Assembly: GCF_029407905.1 (NCBI RefSeq)
Contig: NC_073628.1
Coordinates: 46,645,501-46,709,500, forward strand
Direction of reading: 5' to 3'
Length of the DNA: 64,000 bases
Source of the DNA: Bubalus kerabau
Taxonomy: Eukaryota > Chordata > Mammalia > Artiodactyla > Bovidae
Shown here: positions 1 to 11,535 of the stretch, piece after piece
Layout of the letters: each line of letters opens with the position of its first letter
Numbering within the stretch: the stretch's first letter is position 1
Program-made: the position numbers and the translations under genes
Notes under the pieces: generated by a model
Database searches by the model: none
What the model was told of the DNA's origin: nothing
What the model saw: the letters and a program-made list of their open reading frames with translations, nothing else

Positions 1-1595
1 TGGAACTCTCTCTCTCTCTTTTTTTTTTTTTTTCTGATGATCCAGGAGATGTTGGTAATTTGATCTCTGGTTCCTCTGGCTTTTCTAAATGCAGCTTGAA
101 CATCTGGAAGTTCAGGGTTCAAGTACTGTTGAAGCCTGGGTTGGAGAATTTTGAGCATTACTTTACTCGCGTGTGAGATGAGTGCAGTTGTGCAGTAGTT
201 TAAGCATTCTTTGGCATTGCCTTTCTGTGGGATTGGAATGAAAACTGACCTTTTCCAGTCCTGTGGCTGCTGCTGAGTTTTCCAAATTTGTTGACATGTA
301 GAGTGAAGCACTTTCACAGCATCATCTTTTAGGATCAAATAGCTCAAATGAAGTCCATCACCTCTACTAACTTTCTTTGTTCGTAGTGATGCTTCCTGAG
401 GCCTGCTTGACTTTGCATTCCATGATGTCTGGCTCTAGGTGAGTGATCACACCATCGTGGTTATTTGGGTCATGAACATCTTTTTTGTATAGTTCTTTTG
501 TGTATTCTTGCCTCCTCTTCTTATTATCTTCTGCTTCTGTTAGGTTCATAGCATTTCTGTCCTTTATTGTGCCCATTTTTGCCTGAAATGTTCTCTTGGT
601 ATCTCTAATTTTCTTGAAGAGATCTCTAATCTTTCCCATTCTATTGTTTTCCTCTATGTCTTTGATTGATTGCTGAGGAAGGCTTTCTTATCTCTCCTTG
701 CTATTCTTTGGAACTCTACATTCAAATGGGCATATTTTTCCTTTTCTCCTTTTCCTTTATGTACTCGTCTTTTCACCGTTATTTATAAAGCCTCCTCAGA
801 CAACAATATACCTTTTAGCTTTTCTTTTTCTTGGGGATGATCTTGATCACTACCTCCTGTACAGTGTCATGAACCTCTGTCCATAGTTCTTCAGGCATTC
901 TCTATATCAGATCTAATCCCCTAAATCTATTTGTCACTTCCACTGCATAGTCACAAGGGATTTGATTTAGGTCATACCTGAATGGTCTCATGGTTTTCCC
1001 TACTTTCTTCAATTTAAGTCTGAATTTGGCAATAAGGATTTCATGGTCTGTGCCACACTCAGCTCTCGGTCTTGTTTTTGCTGACTGTATAAAGCTTCTT
1101 CATTATTGGCTGCAAAGAATATAATCAATCTGATTTTGATATTGACCATCTGGTGATCCATGTATAGAATCTTCTCACGTGTTGTTAGAAGAGGGTGTTT
1201 GCTATGACCAGTGCGTTCTCTTGGCAAAACTCTATTAGCCTTTGCCCTGTTTCATTCTGTACTCCAAGGCCAAATTTGCCTGTTACTCCAGGTATTCCTT
1301 GACTTCCTATTTTTTTATTCCAGTCCCCTATAATGAAAACGACATCTTTTTTGGGTGTTAGTTCTAGAAGGTCTTGTAGGTCTTCCTAGAACTGTTCAAC
1401 TTCATTTTCTGCAGCATTACTGGTTGAGGCATAGACTTGGATTACTGTGATATTGAATGGCTTGCCTTGGAAATGAACAGATGATTCTGTGGTTTCTGAG
1501 ACTGCATCCAAGTACTGCATTTGAGACTCTTTTGTTGCCTCTATAGTCAGATTATAAACACCAAGTCTGATGTTTGCCACCTGTAATTTCCTGAA
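1..1595 (-). mobile_element. BovB LINE fragment, endonuclease and RT part
   Basis: Read on the minus strand this is the inside of a BovB (RTE-clade) element. Endonuclease-like protein lies at about 1580-1000, the linker at 640-370 and the start of the reverse transcriptase at 330-1. Frameshifts and stops break it, so it is dead. The element continues past the left edge. A CT/T-rich tract at 10-33 replaces a short A-rich coding stretch seen in the other copies here. Confidence 0.85.
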
Positions 1596-1610
1596 AATGC
1601 AAAATCAGAT

Positions 1611-1635
1611 ACACACACACACACACACACACACA
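1611..1635. repeat. (AC)n microsatellite
   Basis: About 12 uninterrupted AC units directly beside the 5' side of the minus-strand BovB fragment. Confidence 0.95.
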
Positions 1636-1789
1636 TATGACATAGGATGAGCAAAGGGAGAGCAACCAGGTTGTTACTGTGATTATAGAAACAGAATATT
1701 TAGTTCTGTGAGTGACCATCAATATGTTGTTTACTCAGTTTATTTCACTCTTGAGCTTAAATTCGTCATTGCTGCTTTTAATTTACTGT

Positions 1790-2013
1790 ATGGGCTTTCC
1801 TGGTGGCTCAGATGATAAAGAGTCTGCCTGCAATGCAGGAGACCCAGGTTCGAGCCCTGGGTCGGGAAGATTCCTGGAGAAGGGAACGGAAATCCACTCC
1901 AGTATTCTTGCCTGGACAATTCCATGGAAAGAGGAGCCTGACGGGCTACATACAGTCCATGTGGTCGCAAAGAGTAAAACAGGACTGAAGGACTAACACT
2001 TTCACTTTCACTT
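1790..2013 (+). mobile_element. Bov-tA SINE
   Basis: A tRNA-Glu-like head (cttcctggtggctcag type, then the caatgcaggagaccc box) is followed by the BovB-derived tail with the gcctggac-attccatgg motif. It ends in repeated tttcac units. This explains the overlapping short open frames on both strands. Confidence 0.9.
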
Positions 2014-2550
2014 CATTATAGCTACATTTATTACACATTGTACAAAGAAGATTTATTATTTCTAAAATTAGGAATAAATGACAGAAAAATTGAAATGGGC
2101 TTTGGCAGAAGAATTATAATGCTCTCAATCTTACAACAACTTTAAGGCAAGGGATGCATGAACACTGTCAGTTAGAATATCTTTTTTGAAGCTTCCAAAT
2201 TATTCACAGATGGATTTCTATCAATTCTTTTGACCTTTGAAAATGTAATAGGTACAGATTATACCCCCATAAGTGTCCACGTGATAACAAGGTGCCATCT
2301 GCAGTTTCCATAGTATTAAGTACAAAGGACACAAGAAAAGTTTTCTAATATAAGAATCAATGCTTTTAGATGAATCCTAAAGTAAACTATGAAGAGATTG
2401 ACCTAAGTCAGACTTCACCCAGTTCATGATATATGTCTTTTTTTAAATTTTCTCTTTGATTTGATGTACTTCTGTATGCCACAGAGATAGTAATAACTTT
2501 TATTCTTCAGAGAAGAGTCACTCTAACTCCCTTTGCTGTCTTTCTTTTGA
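2014..2550. other. AT-rich stretch without recognised gene
   Basis: No repeat or coding similarity recognised. It directly precedes the TRIM-like terminal exon, so it may be that gene's last intron. Confidence 0.4.
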
Positions 2551-2581
2551 TTTCCTTGGAGAAGGAAAATTAAAAAGCTTA

Positions 2582-3142
2582 TTGTGTAGAAAGCCTCTGC
2601 CTCTCAGAGACATGGAAATTCGACTGGCTAACACAGTTTTTACTCTTTCTGCAGTGGATAATGTTCTGAGTCTGACAACGATCGTTCACCATGCGATCCT
2701 CGATGATGCAAGTGCGCTGTTTGAGGATGACCACCCTGATGCGTCCAGACAGCCCCAGGGCGGGTCGTGTGTTGTGTCCTGGGGGGCTTGGGGCTTCACC
2801 TCTGGGAGGCATTACTGGGAGCTGGATGTGGCCCAGTCTTCCAGCTGGGTTCTGGGGGTCTGTAAAAGCATCTTCACAAGCGATACCAGTATCAGTATTG
2901 GTGCTGAAGAAGCATTATTTCTGTGTTCTACAAAGGTGAACAGTCAGTATATTCTGTCCACCACCTCCCCACCCTTAGTTCAGTTTGTGAAAAGGCCTCT
3001 GGGTAAGATTGGTGTGTTTTTGGATTATGACAATGGAACTGTGAGCTTCTATGATGTTTTCAGAAGTTCCCTCATATATAGTTTCCTTCCTTCTGCCTTC
3101 TCCTCCCCTATGATACCTTTCCTTTGCCTTAAATCTCCATGA
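2582..3142 (+). CDS. TRIM-family PRY-SPRY (B30.2) terminal exon
   Basis: The open frame encodes about 180 residues that read as a PRY-SPRY (B30.2) domain. A PRY part (LDDASALFEDDHPDA) is followed by the SPRY blocks WGAWGFTSGRHYWELDV, WVLGVCK and GVFLDYDNGTVSFYDV. This is the layout of the last exon of the TRIM43/48/49/64/77 group, where the domain binds the target of a RING E3 ubiquitin ligase. No RING, B-box or coiled coil is present, so those exons lie to the left of the window or are lost. The frame has no ATG at its upstream end. Candidate splice acceptors are the AG near 2559-2560 after a long pyrimidine tract and the one at about 2604-2605. AATAAA signals follow the stop. The domain is intact, but whether the whole gene is functional cannot be judged. 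TRIM64/49/77-like genes flank UBTFL1 in human, which supports the assignment. Confidence 0.8.
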   Translation: MCRKPLPLRDMEIRLANTVFTLSAVDNVLSLTTIVHHAILDDASALFEDDHPDASRQPQGGSCVVSWGAWGFTSGRHYWELDVAQSSSWVLGVCKSIFTSDTSISIGAEEALFLCSTKVNSQYILSTTSPPLVQFVKRPLGKIGVFLDYDNGTVSFYDVFRSSLIYSFLPSAFSSPMIPFLCLKSP

Positions 3143-3287
3143 ATGGTCCATTTTTTGGACCATTATTGGGGCTTCTTTTCTGGGGATATTGCTGCCCTTC
3201 ACTTCATGGGAGGCCACAGGATACCTGACTGTGTCCAGCAGCAATTGTTATTTAATGTAACATGGTGATTGTATGTTTATAAAATGG

Positions 3288-3293
3288 AATAAA
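3288..3293 (+). terminator. Poly(A) signal of the TRIM-like exon
   Basis: AATAAA about 145 bases after the stop codon of the B30.2 exon. A second AATAAA lies near 3329. Confidence 0.6.
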
Positions 3294-3299
3294 CATGTT

Positions 3300-3762
3300 G
3301 TATGCATAAATCTGTTAATTAAATTTTAATAAACATTTATTATGGAGCATTTCATAGAATATAGTCAATTGCTTTTGTTTTTAAAATAAGGATTACTTTA
3401 AACTACATTTATATACCACAAAGATCACTACCTTTAAACTACATAATCAATGGTTTTTAGAACTATACAAAATTATAAAACCAGGACTATCTCATTGTGG
3501 GACATGTGCCAGACCTCCAAAAGGAACCAATGCCCAGTACCATTTACTCACTCTCAGCATATACCATCTCATCACACTCTTCAGCAAACTTTTCTCAAGT
3601 TAGTAAATATTTTTACTATTGAGGGAAATTCCTGTGACAGTTCAGATAGGTCTCATCTTATTTCGTATTATTGTTACATTCCCACTCTCCGTGCAGTACT
3701 CAGAACAGAACATAGAACTGTTAGGTCAGTCAGTGAAGAAACACATGAATTAAATAATTCAT
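3300..3762. other. Spacer without recognised gene
   Basis: AT-rich sequence between the TRIM-like 3' UTR and the next BovB. The short open frame at 3450-3797 has no protein family I recognise and runs into the BovB. Confidence 0.4.
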
Positions 3763-5337
3763 ATAGACAAAAGCCCCAGAAAATCGTGATGGTGTGATCA
3801 CTCACCTAGAGCCAGATATCCTGGAATATGAAGCCAAGTGGGCCTTTGGAACTATCACTACTAACAACGCTAGTGGAGATGATGGAATTCCAGTTGAGCT
3901 ATTTCAAATCCTAAAAGATGATGCTGTGAAAGTGCTGTACTCAATATGTCAGCAAATTTGGAAAACTCCTGCCACAGGACAGGAAAAGGTCAGCTTTCAT
4001 TTCAACCCCAAAGAAAGGCAATGCCAAAGAATACTCAAACTACTGCACAATTGCACTCATTTCACACACTGGTAAAGTAATGCTCATAGTTCTCCAAGCC
4101 AGGCTTCAGCAATACGTGAACCGTGAAATTCCAGATTTTCAAGCTGGTATTAGAAAAGGCAGAGGAACCAGAGATCAAATTGCCAACATCCGCTGGGTCA
4201 TCAGAAAAGCAACAGAGTTTCACAAAAACATGTATTTCTGCTTTGTTGACTATGCCAAAGACTTTGACTGTGTGGATCACAATAAACTGTGGAAAATTCT
4301 GAAAGAGATGGGAATATCAAACCATCTGACCTGTCTCTTGAGAAGCCTGTATGCAGGTCAGGAAGCAACAGGTAGAACTGGGCATTGAACAACAGAGTGG
4401 TTCCAAATAGGAAAAGGAGTACACCAAGGCTATATATTGTGACCTTGCTTATGTATCTTCTATGCAGAGTACATCATGAGAAACGCTGGGCTGGAGGAAG
4501 CACACTCTGGAATCAAGATTGCCGGGAGAAAAATCAATAAACTCAGATATGCAGATGATACCACCCTTTGGCAGAAAGTGAAGAAGAACTAAAGAGCCTC
4601 TTGATGAAAGTGAAAGAGGAGAATGAAAAAATTGGCTTAAAACTCAACATTCAGAAAATTAAGATCATGGCATCCGTTCCCATTACTTCATGGCAAAAAT
4701 GAGGGGGAAACAGTGGAAACAGTGGCTGACTTTATTTTGGGGGGCTCCAAAATCATTGCAAATGGTGATTGCAGCCATGAAATTAAAAGACACTTACTCC
4801 TTGGAAGGAAAGTTATGATCAACCCAGACAGCATATTCAAAGGCAGAGACATTAGTTTGTCAACAAAGGTCCATCTAGTCAAGGCTTTGGTTTTTCCAGT
4901 AGTCACCTATGGATGTGAGAGTTGACTATAAAAAAAAGCTGAGTGCTGAAGAATTGATGCTTTTGAACTGTGGTGTTGGAGAAGACTCTTGAGAGTCCCT
5001 TGGATTGCAAGGAGATCCAACCAGTCCGTCCTAAAGCAGATCAGTCCTGGGTGTTCATTGGAAGGACTGATGTTGAAACTGAAACTCCAATATTTTGGCC
5101 ACCTGATGCGAAGAGCTGAGTCATTTAAAAAGACCCTGATGCTAGGAAAGATTGAGGGCAGGAGGAGAAGGGGACAACAGAGGATTAGACGGTTGGATGG
5201 CATCACTGACTCAATGGACATGGGTTTGGGTGGACTCTGGCAGTTTATGATGGACAGGGGGGCCTGGAAGCTGTGGTTCATGGGGTTGCAAAGAGTCAGA
5301 CACTGCTGAGCGACTTAACTGAACTTAATAGACAAAA
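3763..5337 (+). mobile_element. 5'-truncated BovB with target-site duplication
   Basis: Plus-strand BovB starts just upstream of the reverse transcriptase and runs to the 3' end. RT motifs are visible in pieces (CFVDYAKDFDCVDHNKLW near 4230-4290), but several frameshifts and stops disable it. The element itself is about 3773-5327. It is flanked by the 10-base direct repeat atagacaaaa at 3763-3772 and 5328-5337, a clear target-site duplication. Confidence 0.9.
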
Positions 5338-5800
5338 TATTTTTCCTTCACTGACAAAATTTTCCAAAAGATAGCTAACATAACAGACATAAAGTATTAG
5401 GGATAAAGTCAAGAGTAGAGAGGAAACTGAGCTGCAGATTCACAGCTTAAGGAAATTCTATTATTTTGTGGTTAATAATATCTACTACATACGCTTGTTT
5501 TAAATGTTGATTTCGAGATTTCCCTGAGACAATCAGTCTCTTTTTGACAGATCTCAAACCGGCTTCTCTGTTTATCTCATTTTATCTCCTAATCTTCTCT
5601 TGGACCCTTGGTCCTTCAATTCACAGAAGGCCATTCTCTGTGGTACAGAATCCAAGGCCTTTCCTTTCAGCCACTTCTCTTTTCATTTTTACCTTTTTAC
5701 TTCACTTTCCTGGATTACATCTCTGATTCTAACTCTCTTGATTGCGTAACTCATTTTTTTGTTATGTTCCATTTAGGATAAGCCCTGTAAAACTGGGTGG
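5338..5800. other. AT-rich spacer
   Basis: No gene or named repeat recognised. It separates the BovB from the duplicated UBTFL1 pseudogene block. Confidence 0.4.
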
Positions 5801-6008
5801 AAAATGTCCTGAAGGGATAAGGGAATTTTGAAGAGTACAGATCTTGCATTTGAAATCCAAACATAAATTTCAATTCAGGATTTGCAACAATTTTCATTTT
5901 ATTTTTAAGGGTCAACTTAGATTATAAAATTGATATATAACAAATGTCGTGTGATTTTCTCATTTAGCAAATACAAGGAAAGGAATTTTCCTTCCCTTGC
6001 TCTGCAGA

Positions 6009-7085
6009 ATCATTGCATCCCACACACTACAGAACTTCAGGTAAGAATTAACCTGCCATACCTTTAGTGTGAGGATGTTCATGCTCTTGGGGTGGTGATT
6101 GCATCACTGGCACCTTGTAAGTGGCCCCAAATTCTAGAAATGGAGCTTCCAGTGTCCAAGGAAGATCTTGTAAAATTACTGGAAGACATGTAGAATAGTC
6201 CCCTGCTCAGTGATGGCCACACATTCCAAATACCTCTGTCCCTGATAGACTGGGGAAAAGTTACTTGTAAGACACTTCTGGAGAAATGTGTATAATGGAA
6301 TGGTTAGAAACTTTTATAACATGAGCAAACTGTGCACTTTAAGAATTATTCCTGGAAATTAAAGAGTATTTAAAAATTCCTCACAAAAATAAAACGCATG
6401 TGCGCATGTGCGCGCACACACACACACACACTCTTCTAATTTACCGAAGAAGCCCCTGAAAGCTTACCCATTTTTTAAAGAACTTATGGCCCTAATACTT
6501 CCCAAAACACCCCAAACTGAGTATCAGGGCCTGACAATGGTCCTGTCTGAGAAAGACAAGTAGTTCTCAGAGAACATAAAGCTGAAATACATTCAAGATT
6601 TCAAGGAGAAATAGGAGTCCGAGGAGAAAGTGGTTCACTTCAGGGAACATGATTCGAGTGTTCGATATTCCAAGACAATGGATGTTTCCAAAGAAACATT
6701 CCAAGAAATTATGTGTCCAGTTTTCCAAGAAATCAGATGTCCTCAAAGGAATCCAAATGAAAACCCACAAGAAGTTTTAGGACAATGTACAAGAGTTGAA
6801 TCTCCCCCAGAAAACTATTTTTCCACGAGGGATTCAATTCCATGGAGAGTCTAAACACCCCTCCAAGGACAGAGGACAGATTTTCCATGAGGATTCGTGG
6901 TCAGGTGTAGTTGCAAGAATCTCCCTGCAGGAGACTGGAGATTGGCAGATTCTGCCAAGGCATCCTGAACAGTCAGAAATAGCATTATAAGAACCAGGCT
7001 GAGGAGGTGCAGAAACAGTACGAGGTGGACCTGGGTCCTCGGCTCTAGAGTTAGTGTCCTGAAGGATGTGCTGTAGATGGGGACC
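6009..7085 (+). pseudogene. UBTFL1P: Decayed UBTFL1 copy
   Basis: This is a second, degraded copy of the UBTFL1 locus at 29 kb. From about 6445 it aligns base by base with the HMG-box part of that gene (gaagcccctga-agcttacc and onwards) and ends near 7085, opposite residue 230 or so of the open copy. It keeps the ancestral N-terminus: an ATG at 6140 opens a frame whose first residues resemble human UBTFL1 (M-LP-S, then DLVKLLEDM), and a TAG follows at 6191-6193. More stops and frameshifts follow, and a CA repeat replaces coding sequence near 6395-6431. Flanking DNA from about 5800 also matches the flank of the other copy, including an acceptor-like pyrimidine tract followed by AG|AATCAT at 6008-6009. 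It is therefore a genomic duplicate rather than a separate retrocopy. Not functional as a protein. Confidence 0.8.
6395..6431. repeat. CG/CA-type microsatellite inside the pseudogene
   Basis: Alternating purine-pyrimidine tract (gcatgtgcgc followed by CA units) inside the UBTFL1 pseudogene. It stands where the open copy encodes residues before the first HMG box. Confidence 0.85.
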
Positions 7086-7089
7086 GTAG

Positions 7090-7823
7090 ATCTGCCTGAA
7101 CTTGGGCTCAGGGATTCCCTCATGCTCATGTTCTCACACTTTCTGTAAGTTGTCTCTCTTATGCAATAGATACATATTTTTTTTTTTTTTACAACTTGTG
7201 AACCCACATGGATACATCATTGTCAACCAAGCCCATAGTTTTAACTGTGGTTATATGAAAATATTTTTATTTTAAAACATAAAGGTCTTTGAATTAGATA
7301 GATACATATTAGATAGATAGGCAAATAGCTAGTTATTTCAGACTCTTCAAAATACTTTTATATTTTACTTTCTTAAACATATATTTGTTAAAGATGATTT
7401 TGAATTTTTTTTTAAATAACAAGCAATTAAGTAGGGCACAAGACATTTGGTATTCAAAAATGACCATTAGATTTATTTCCCATGGAGTGCTGTGTATGAA
7501 GTTTCATTCACTGGTATGCTCTTTAATATATGCTTTTAAGATGCACTGTACATAAATGCTTTTGATTTCTTAAAGTTTCCAGAAATTTTCAAATTTTATT
7601 CTTTTATTAATAGATGACTAAAACATTGAATTTGTTTGGAAATTTTCTTATCAGTTTGTGTCACTTGCTTCCCTAATTGGCTTTAATTTGCAAAATTAGG
7701 TTTAAGCTACAGTTCTTTTTACCTAAAATCAGGAGATTTTCTCATAAGTTATTTTTGCCATGAAGTGCTAATAAGTCTTATAACCCAAGATAGATAGTGA
7801 GATATCCAGTCAAGTGGGGCTCT
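7090..7823. other. AT-rich spacer
   Basis: No gene seen. It has a short T tract near 7179-7190 and an impure GATA-type repeat at about 7295-7320. Confidence 0.4.
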
Positions 7824-8445
7824 TCTTGTGAATTTCAGTTCAGTTCAGTTGCTCAGTCTTGTCCGACTCTTTGCAACCCCATGAATTGCAGCATGCCAGG
7901 CCTCCCTGTCCTTCACCAACTCCTGGAGTTCACTCAAACTCACGTCTATCGAGTTGGTGATGTCTTCCAGCCATCTCATCCTCTGTTGTCCCCTTCTCCT
8001 CCTGCCCCCAATTCTTCCCAGCATCGCAGTCTTTTCCAATGAGTCAACTCTTTGCATGAGGTGGCCAAAGTATTGGAGTTTCAACTTAAGCATCAGTCCT
8101 TCCAGTGAACACCCAGGACTGATCTCCTTTAGGATGGTCTGTTTGGATCTCCTTTCAGTCCAAGGGACTCTCAAGAGTCTTCTCCACCACCACAGTTCAA
8201 AAGCATCAATTCTTTGGCACTTGGCCTTCTTCACAGTCCAACTCTCACATCCATACATGACCACAGAAAAAACCATAGCCTTGACTAGACGAACCTTTGT
8301 TGGCAAAGTAATGTCTCTGCTTTTGAATATGCTATCTAGGTTGGTCATAACTTTCCTTCCAAGGAGTAAGCGTCTTTTAATTTCATGGCTGCAATCACCA
8401 TCTGCAGTGATTTTGGATCCCCAAAAAATAAAGTCTTGTGAATTT
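7824..8445 (-). mobile_element. BovB 3' fragment, minus strand, with TSD
   Basis: The 3' end of BovB lies at 7836, with the ttcagttcag simple repeat. The C-terminal part of the polyprotein reads back from 8348 to 7845. The 12-base direct repeat tcttgtgaattt stands at 7824-7835 and 8434-8445 and proves a separate 5'-truncated insertion. Confidence 0.9.
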
Positions 8446-8500
8446 AAAGCACATATTTTCTAATTCATTTAGCATCTACTGATTTCTAAGTCATGTCTTG

Positions 8501-9397
8501 TTCAGTTCAGTTCAGTTCAGTTGCTCAGTCGTGTCCAACTCTTTTTGACCCCATGAATTGCAGAACACCAGGCCTCCCTGTCCATCACCAACTCCCGGAG
8601 TTCACTCAAACTCATGTCCATCGAGTCGGTGATGCCATCCAGCTATCTCATCCTCTGTTGTCCCCTTCTGCTCCTGTCCCCAATCCCTCCCAGCATTTTG
8701 AGTCAACTCTTTGCATGAGGTGGCCAAAGTACTGCAGTTTCAGCTTTAGCATCATTCCTTCCAAAGAAATCCCAGGGCTGATCTCCTTCAGAATGGACTT
8801 GTTGCATCTCCTTGCAGTTCAAGGGACTCTCAAGAGCCTTCTCCAACACCACAGTTCAAAAGCATCATTTCTTTGGCACTCAGCCTTCTTCAGAGTCCAA
8901 CTCTCACATCCATACATGACCACAGTGATTTTGGAGCCCCCCAAAAATAAAGTCTGACACTGTTTCCACTGTTTCCCCATCTATTCCCCATGAAGTGATG
9001 GGACCAGACGCCATGATCTTTGCTTTCTGAATGTTGAGCTTTAAGCCAACTTTTTCACTCTCCTCTTTCACTTTCTAAAAAGAGGCTTTTTAGTTCCTCT
9101 TCACTTTCTGCCATAAGGGTGGTGTCATCTGCATATCTGAGGTTATTGGTATTTCTCCCGGCAATCTTGATTCCAGATTGTGTTTCTTCCAGTCCAGCAT
9201 TTCTCATGATGTACTCTGCATATAAGTTAAATAAGCAGAGTGACAATATACAGCCTTGACGTACTCCTTTTCCTATTTGGAACCAGTCTGTTGTTCCGTG
9301 TCCAGTTCTGTTGCTTCCTGACCTGCATACAGATTTCTCAAAAGGCAGGTCAGGTGGTCTAGTATTCCCATCTCTTTCAGAATTTGCCACAGTTTAT
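8501..9397 (-). mobile_element. BovB 3' fragment, minus strand
   Basis: The 3' end is at 8501 and the element runs back into the reverse transcriptase (YADD box near 9130-9150, read on the minus strand). An internal stretch is missing near 8925. The left flank gatttctaagtcatgtcttg at 8481-8500 recurs imperfectly at 9468-9487, not directly at the 5' end; see findings. Confidence 0.88.
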
Positions 9398-9410
9398 AGA
9401 GGATAAAAAA

Positions 9411-9557
9411 CCTAAAATTACAATTCTTGACTTTATAGTATGTCATTCTAATCTTGAAGATTGAACAGATTTTCTAAGCATGTCTTGTTGCATTGGAAAC
9501 AAGCCTAAAAGTTACAGTTCTTGACTTTATAGTATTTCATTCTTGAAGATTGAACAG
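9411..9557. repeat. Tandem duplication of about 95 bases
   Basis: The segment 9411-9468 recurs with a few changes at 9504-9557. Both hold ttgactttatagtat and end in gattgaacag. Confidence 0.85.
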
Positions 9558-9559
9558 TA

Positions 9560-10625
9560 TCTGTAATCAGTAATAGAAAGCATTATCATTGAGAGAGCCA
9601 TGCAAAGCATATGTACAGTCACAATATACAAAGGGTGACTGATACAGGAGCCAAGATGAAGTGAAAGTAGTAATGAGAATGAGGCAGGAGAGGCGGAACA
9701 GTCAGTCACAGAAGTTAATGGGCCAGGACAGTGTACAGATCCAGGCGTGTGTCCCAGTCCTTCCCTTCCCCAGCTGTGACCCAGTGTTCCCAGTTTCTCT
9801 GTCCTGTCTCCTTGAAACTCTCACTCCCAGTTTCCAGAAAAATGACAACCACCTTAGTGCAAGGGCAGAAAATAAATCCCTGCTTGTAATTTTCCTTTCT
9901 GGATCAATAGCTGGAGCGATCTGGCAACACTTCCTCTGGAGACTGAAACTACTAGTTACTGTCCTCTTTCGTGTTTACACACAGTTTGAAAATATTTAAT
10001 CTGGGTATCACGTACAATATACAATCTAAGACAGGGCATTTAAATCAGCTGACTGTTTCAGGAATTCAATTGATGGGAAAACAGTTGTTTGGATGAAGTT
10101 GTGGCCTGTTTATGTCTCTCTAATAGACCAATAACTCCAGAGCCCTTTGCTATATACGACTTGATGAGAGAGTGCATGGGAGGGTAAAGGCAAGTAGAGG
10201 TTTAGTCCAAAATGACTTAAAAATGACAGTCAGTAATTGGGTTAAATGAATTTTAGTTATATAAAATTTGAGGGCATTTCCACATGAGTTTTATTTTTCA
10301 TTATGTAGTATTATTATTTTTAGAACATATAAAAATGAGTAAATTCATTTCTCTCTTACTATAAACAGCTCCAGTTTCCTTTTTCATGAATTTGTGATAC
10401 TGTAGGCTTTTTGTACATTGATTAGATTTATAATTTGTAATTATTTTTATCTCTTTAATTTAGAAACAAAGTTTTCACTATTTCTTGTATTATCTTTTAA
10501 AATATCAAGGGATTCGGCTTTGAACAAAAACAATAGGAATAAAAAATACAAACGTTATCTAGAAAAAAAATGTAAGTGGTGCTACAGAAAAATATTGAAT
10601 CAAAGATAGTATACAAAGGCCTCAT
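9560..10625. other. Spacer without recognised gene
   Basis: The section 9650-9990 is of ordinary composition and 10,000-10,620 is AT-rich. The short open frames here match nothing I know. Confidence 0.35.
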
Positions 10626-10629
10626 GGCC

Positions 10630-11535
10630 CTAGACTGAAGCCCTACAGAGCAGAATTCCGCGGCCCCAGGGGCGGGAGCAAGAGCAGGGGCGGCCCTTGG
10701 GACCCTCTGACCCTGCAGATCTGGAGACCCCCGGCCTCAGCCCCGCCTCTGGTTCTGTGCCACTGTTGGGGACAGAGCTCTTGTGAGCTTCGAGTCTGTC
10801 CCTGGTTCTCGCATCCTTTCTGGGAGAAGCCTCCTTCTTCCCAGAGAGAAGCACGTCTCCAGGAGATGTCTGTGGCAGCGGAACTGAGCTCTGAGCCGTC
10901 GCGGGGTGGCGGGGGGCTCCTCTCCGCGCTCCGTCGAGCGCGCCCGCCGCCAGGAGGAGCGCCGAGGCGTAGCGCTGGGTGCGTGGCTCCGGAGCCCGGG
11001 GAGGACGCATGAGGGCGCCCGGAGAGCCGGTCCCTGGCCGGTCTGCGGGAGGTGTCTGGCTCCGTCCCGCCGAAGCCGCGCAGGGAGTAAGGAGGCTGCG
11101 GAGGGTGACGGAGAGCAGACCGATTCCTGGGTGGGAGACTGCGGCTTCCTCACGGGACCCGGGATCCTTCTGTCCACGAGCGCCTGGTGGCGCCGAGGAG
11201 GCCTGCGTCCCCGGGGATGCTGTCGCGGGAGGGAGGCGGTCAGAAAACCGGAATCTGCGGGCCCTATGCGGGAAACGGGGTGCACCGAGCCACTAAGCCC
11301 CAGAGGAAATTCGCGCACTTTTGTGGCCGCGACCTCACCTCCGGCTCTGTGGGCAAGGACGCCAAGGGCCCCGTGTGCGGAGCGAGGCCGCGGGGGACTT
11401 CTGTGTCCAGGGCGACCTGAGAGGAGGATCCCCCGGGCTGCCGGAACCACCAGGCCAGGCGCAGCCGGCCGTGGACAGGGAAGCCCCGGAGCTCCTGTGT
11501 GCGCTGTTTCTCCTCCTCCTTGGGACCCTGAGGAC
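10630..11535. other. GC- and CpG-rich island of unknown nature
   Basis: About 900 bases that are strongly GC-rich and dense in CpG sit inside AT-rich DNA with sharp edges. Long open frames run on both strands in several phases (for instance 10,737-11,633 minus and 10,906-11,700 plus). That is expected where stop codons are rare and is no sign of coding. No protein domain is recognisable. It could be a CpG-island promoter, an LTR or a satellite-derived block. It passes into a SINE tail on the right. Confidence 0.6.

Noticed and set aside
1826..1870. Possible tRNA gene
   Set aside because: The box B-like sequence belongs to the tRNA-derived head of a Bov-tA SINE, with no complete cloverleaf.
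6140..6193. Functional N-terminus of UBTFL1 at 6 kb
   Set aside because: A TAG after 17 codons and more lesions downstream show it is dead.
8501..8520. Repeated ttcag units looking like a small tandem array
   Set aside because: It is the 3' simple tail of BovB, seen at many insertions in this window.
8493..8957. 154-codon plus-strand frame and similar ones at 7,954, 24,489, 43,297 and 19,588
   Set aside because: Antisense readings of BovB 3' ends. The recurring LLLPPI-SI-VFSNEST pattern is the same antisense frame each time.
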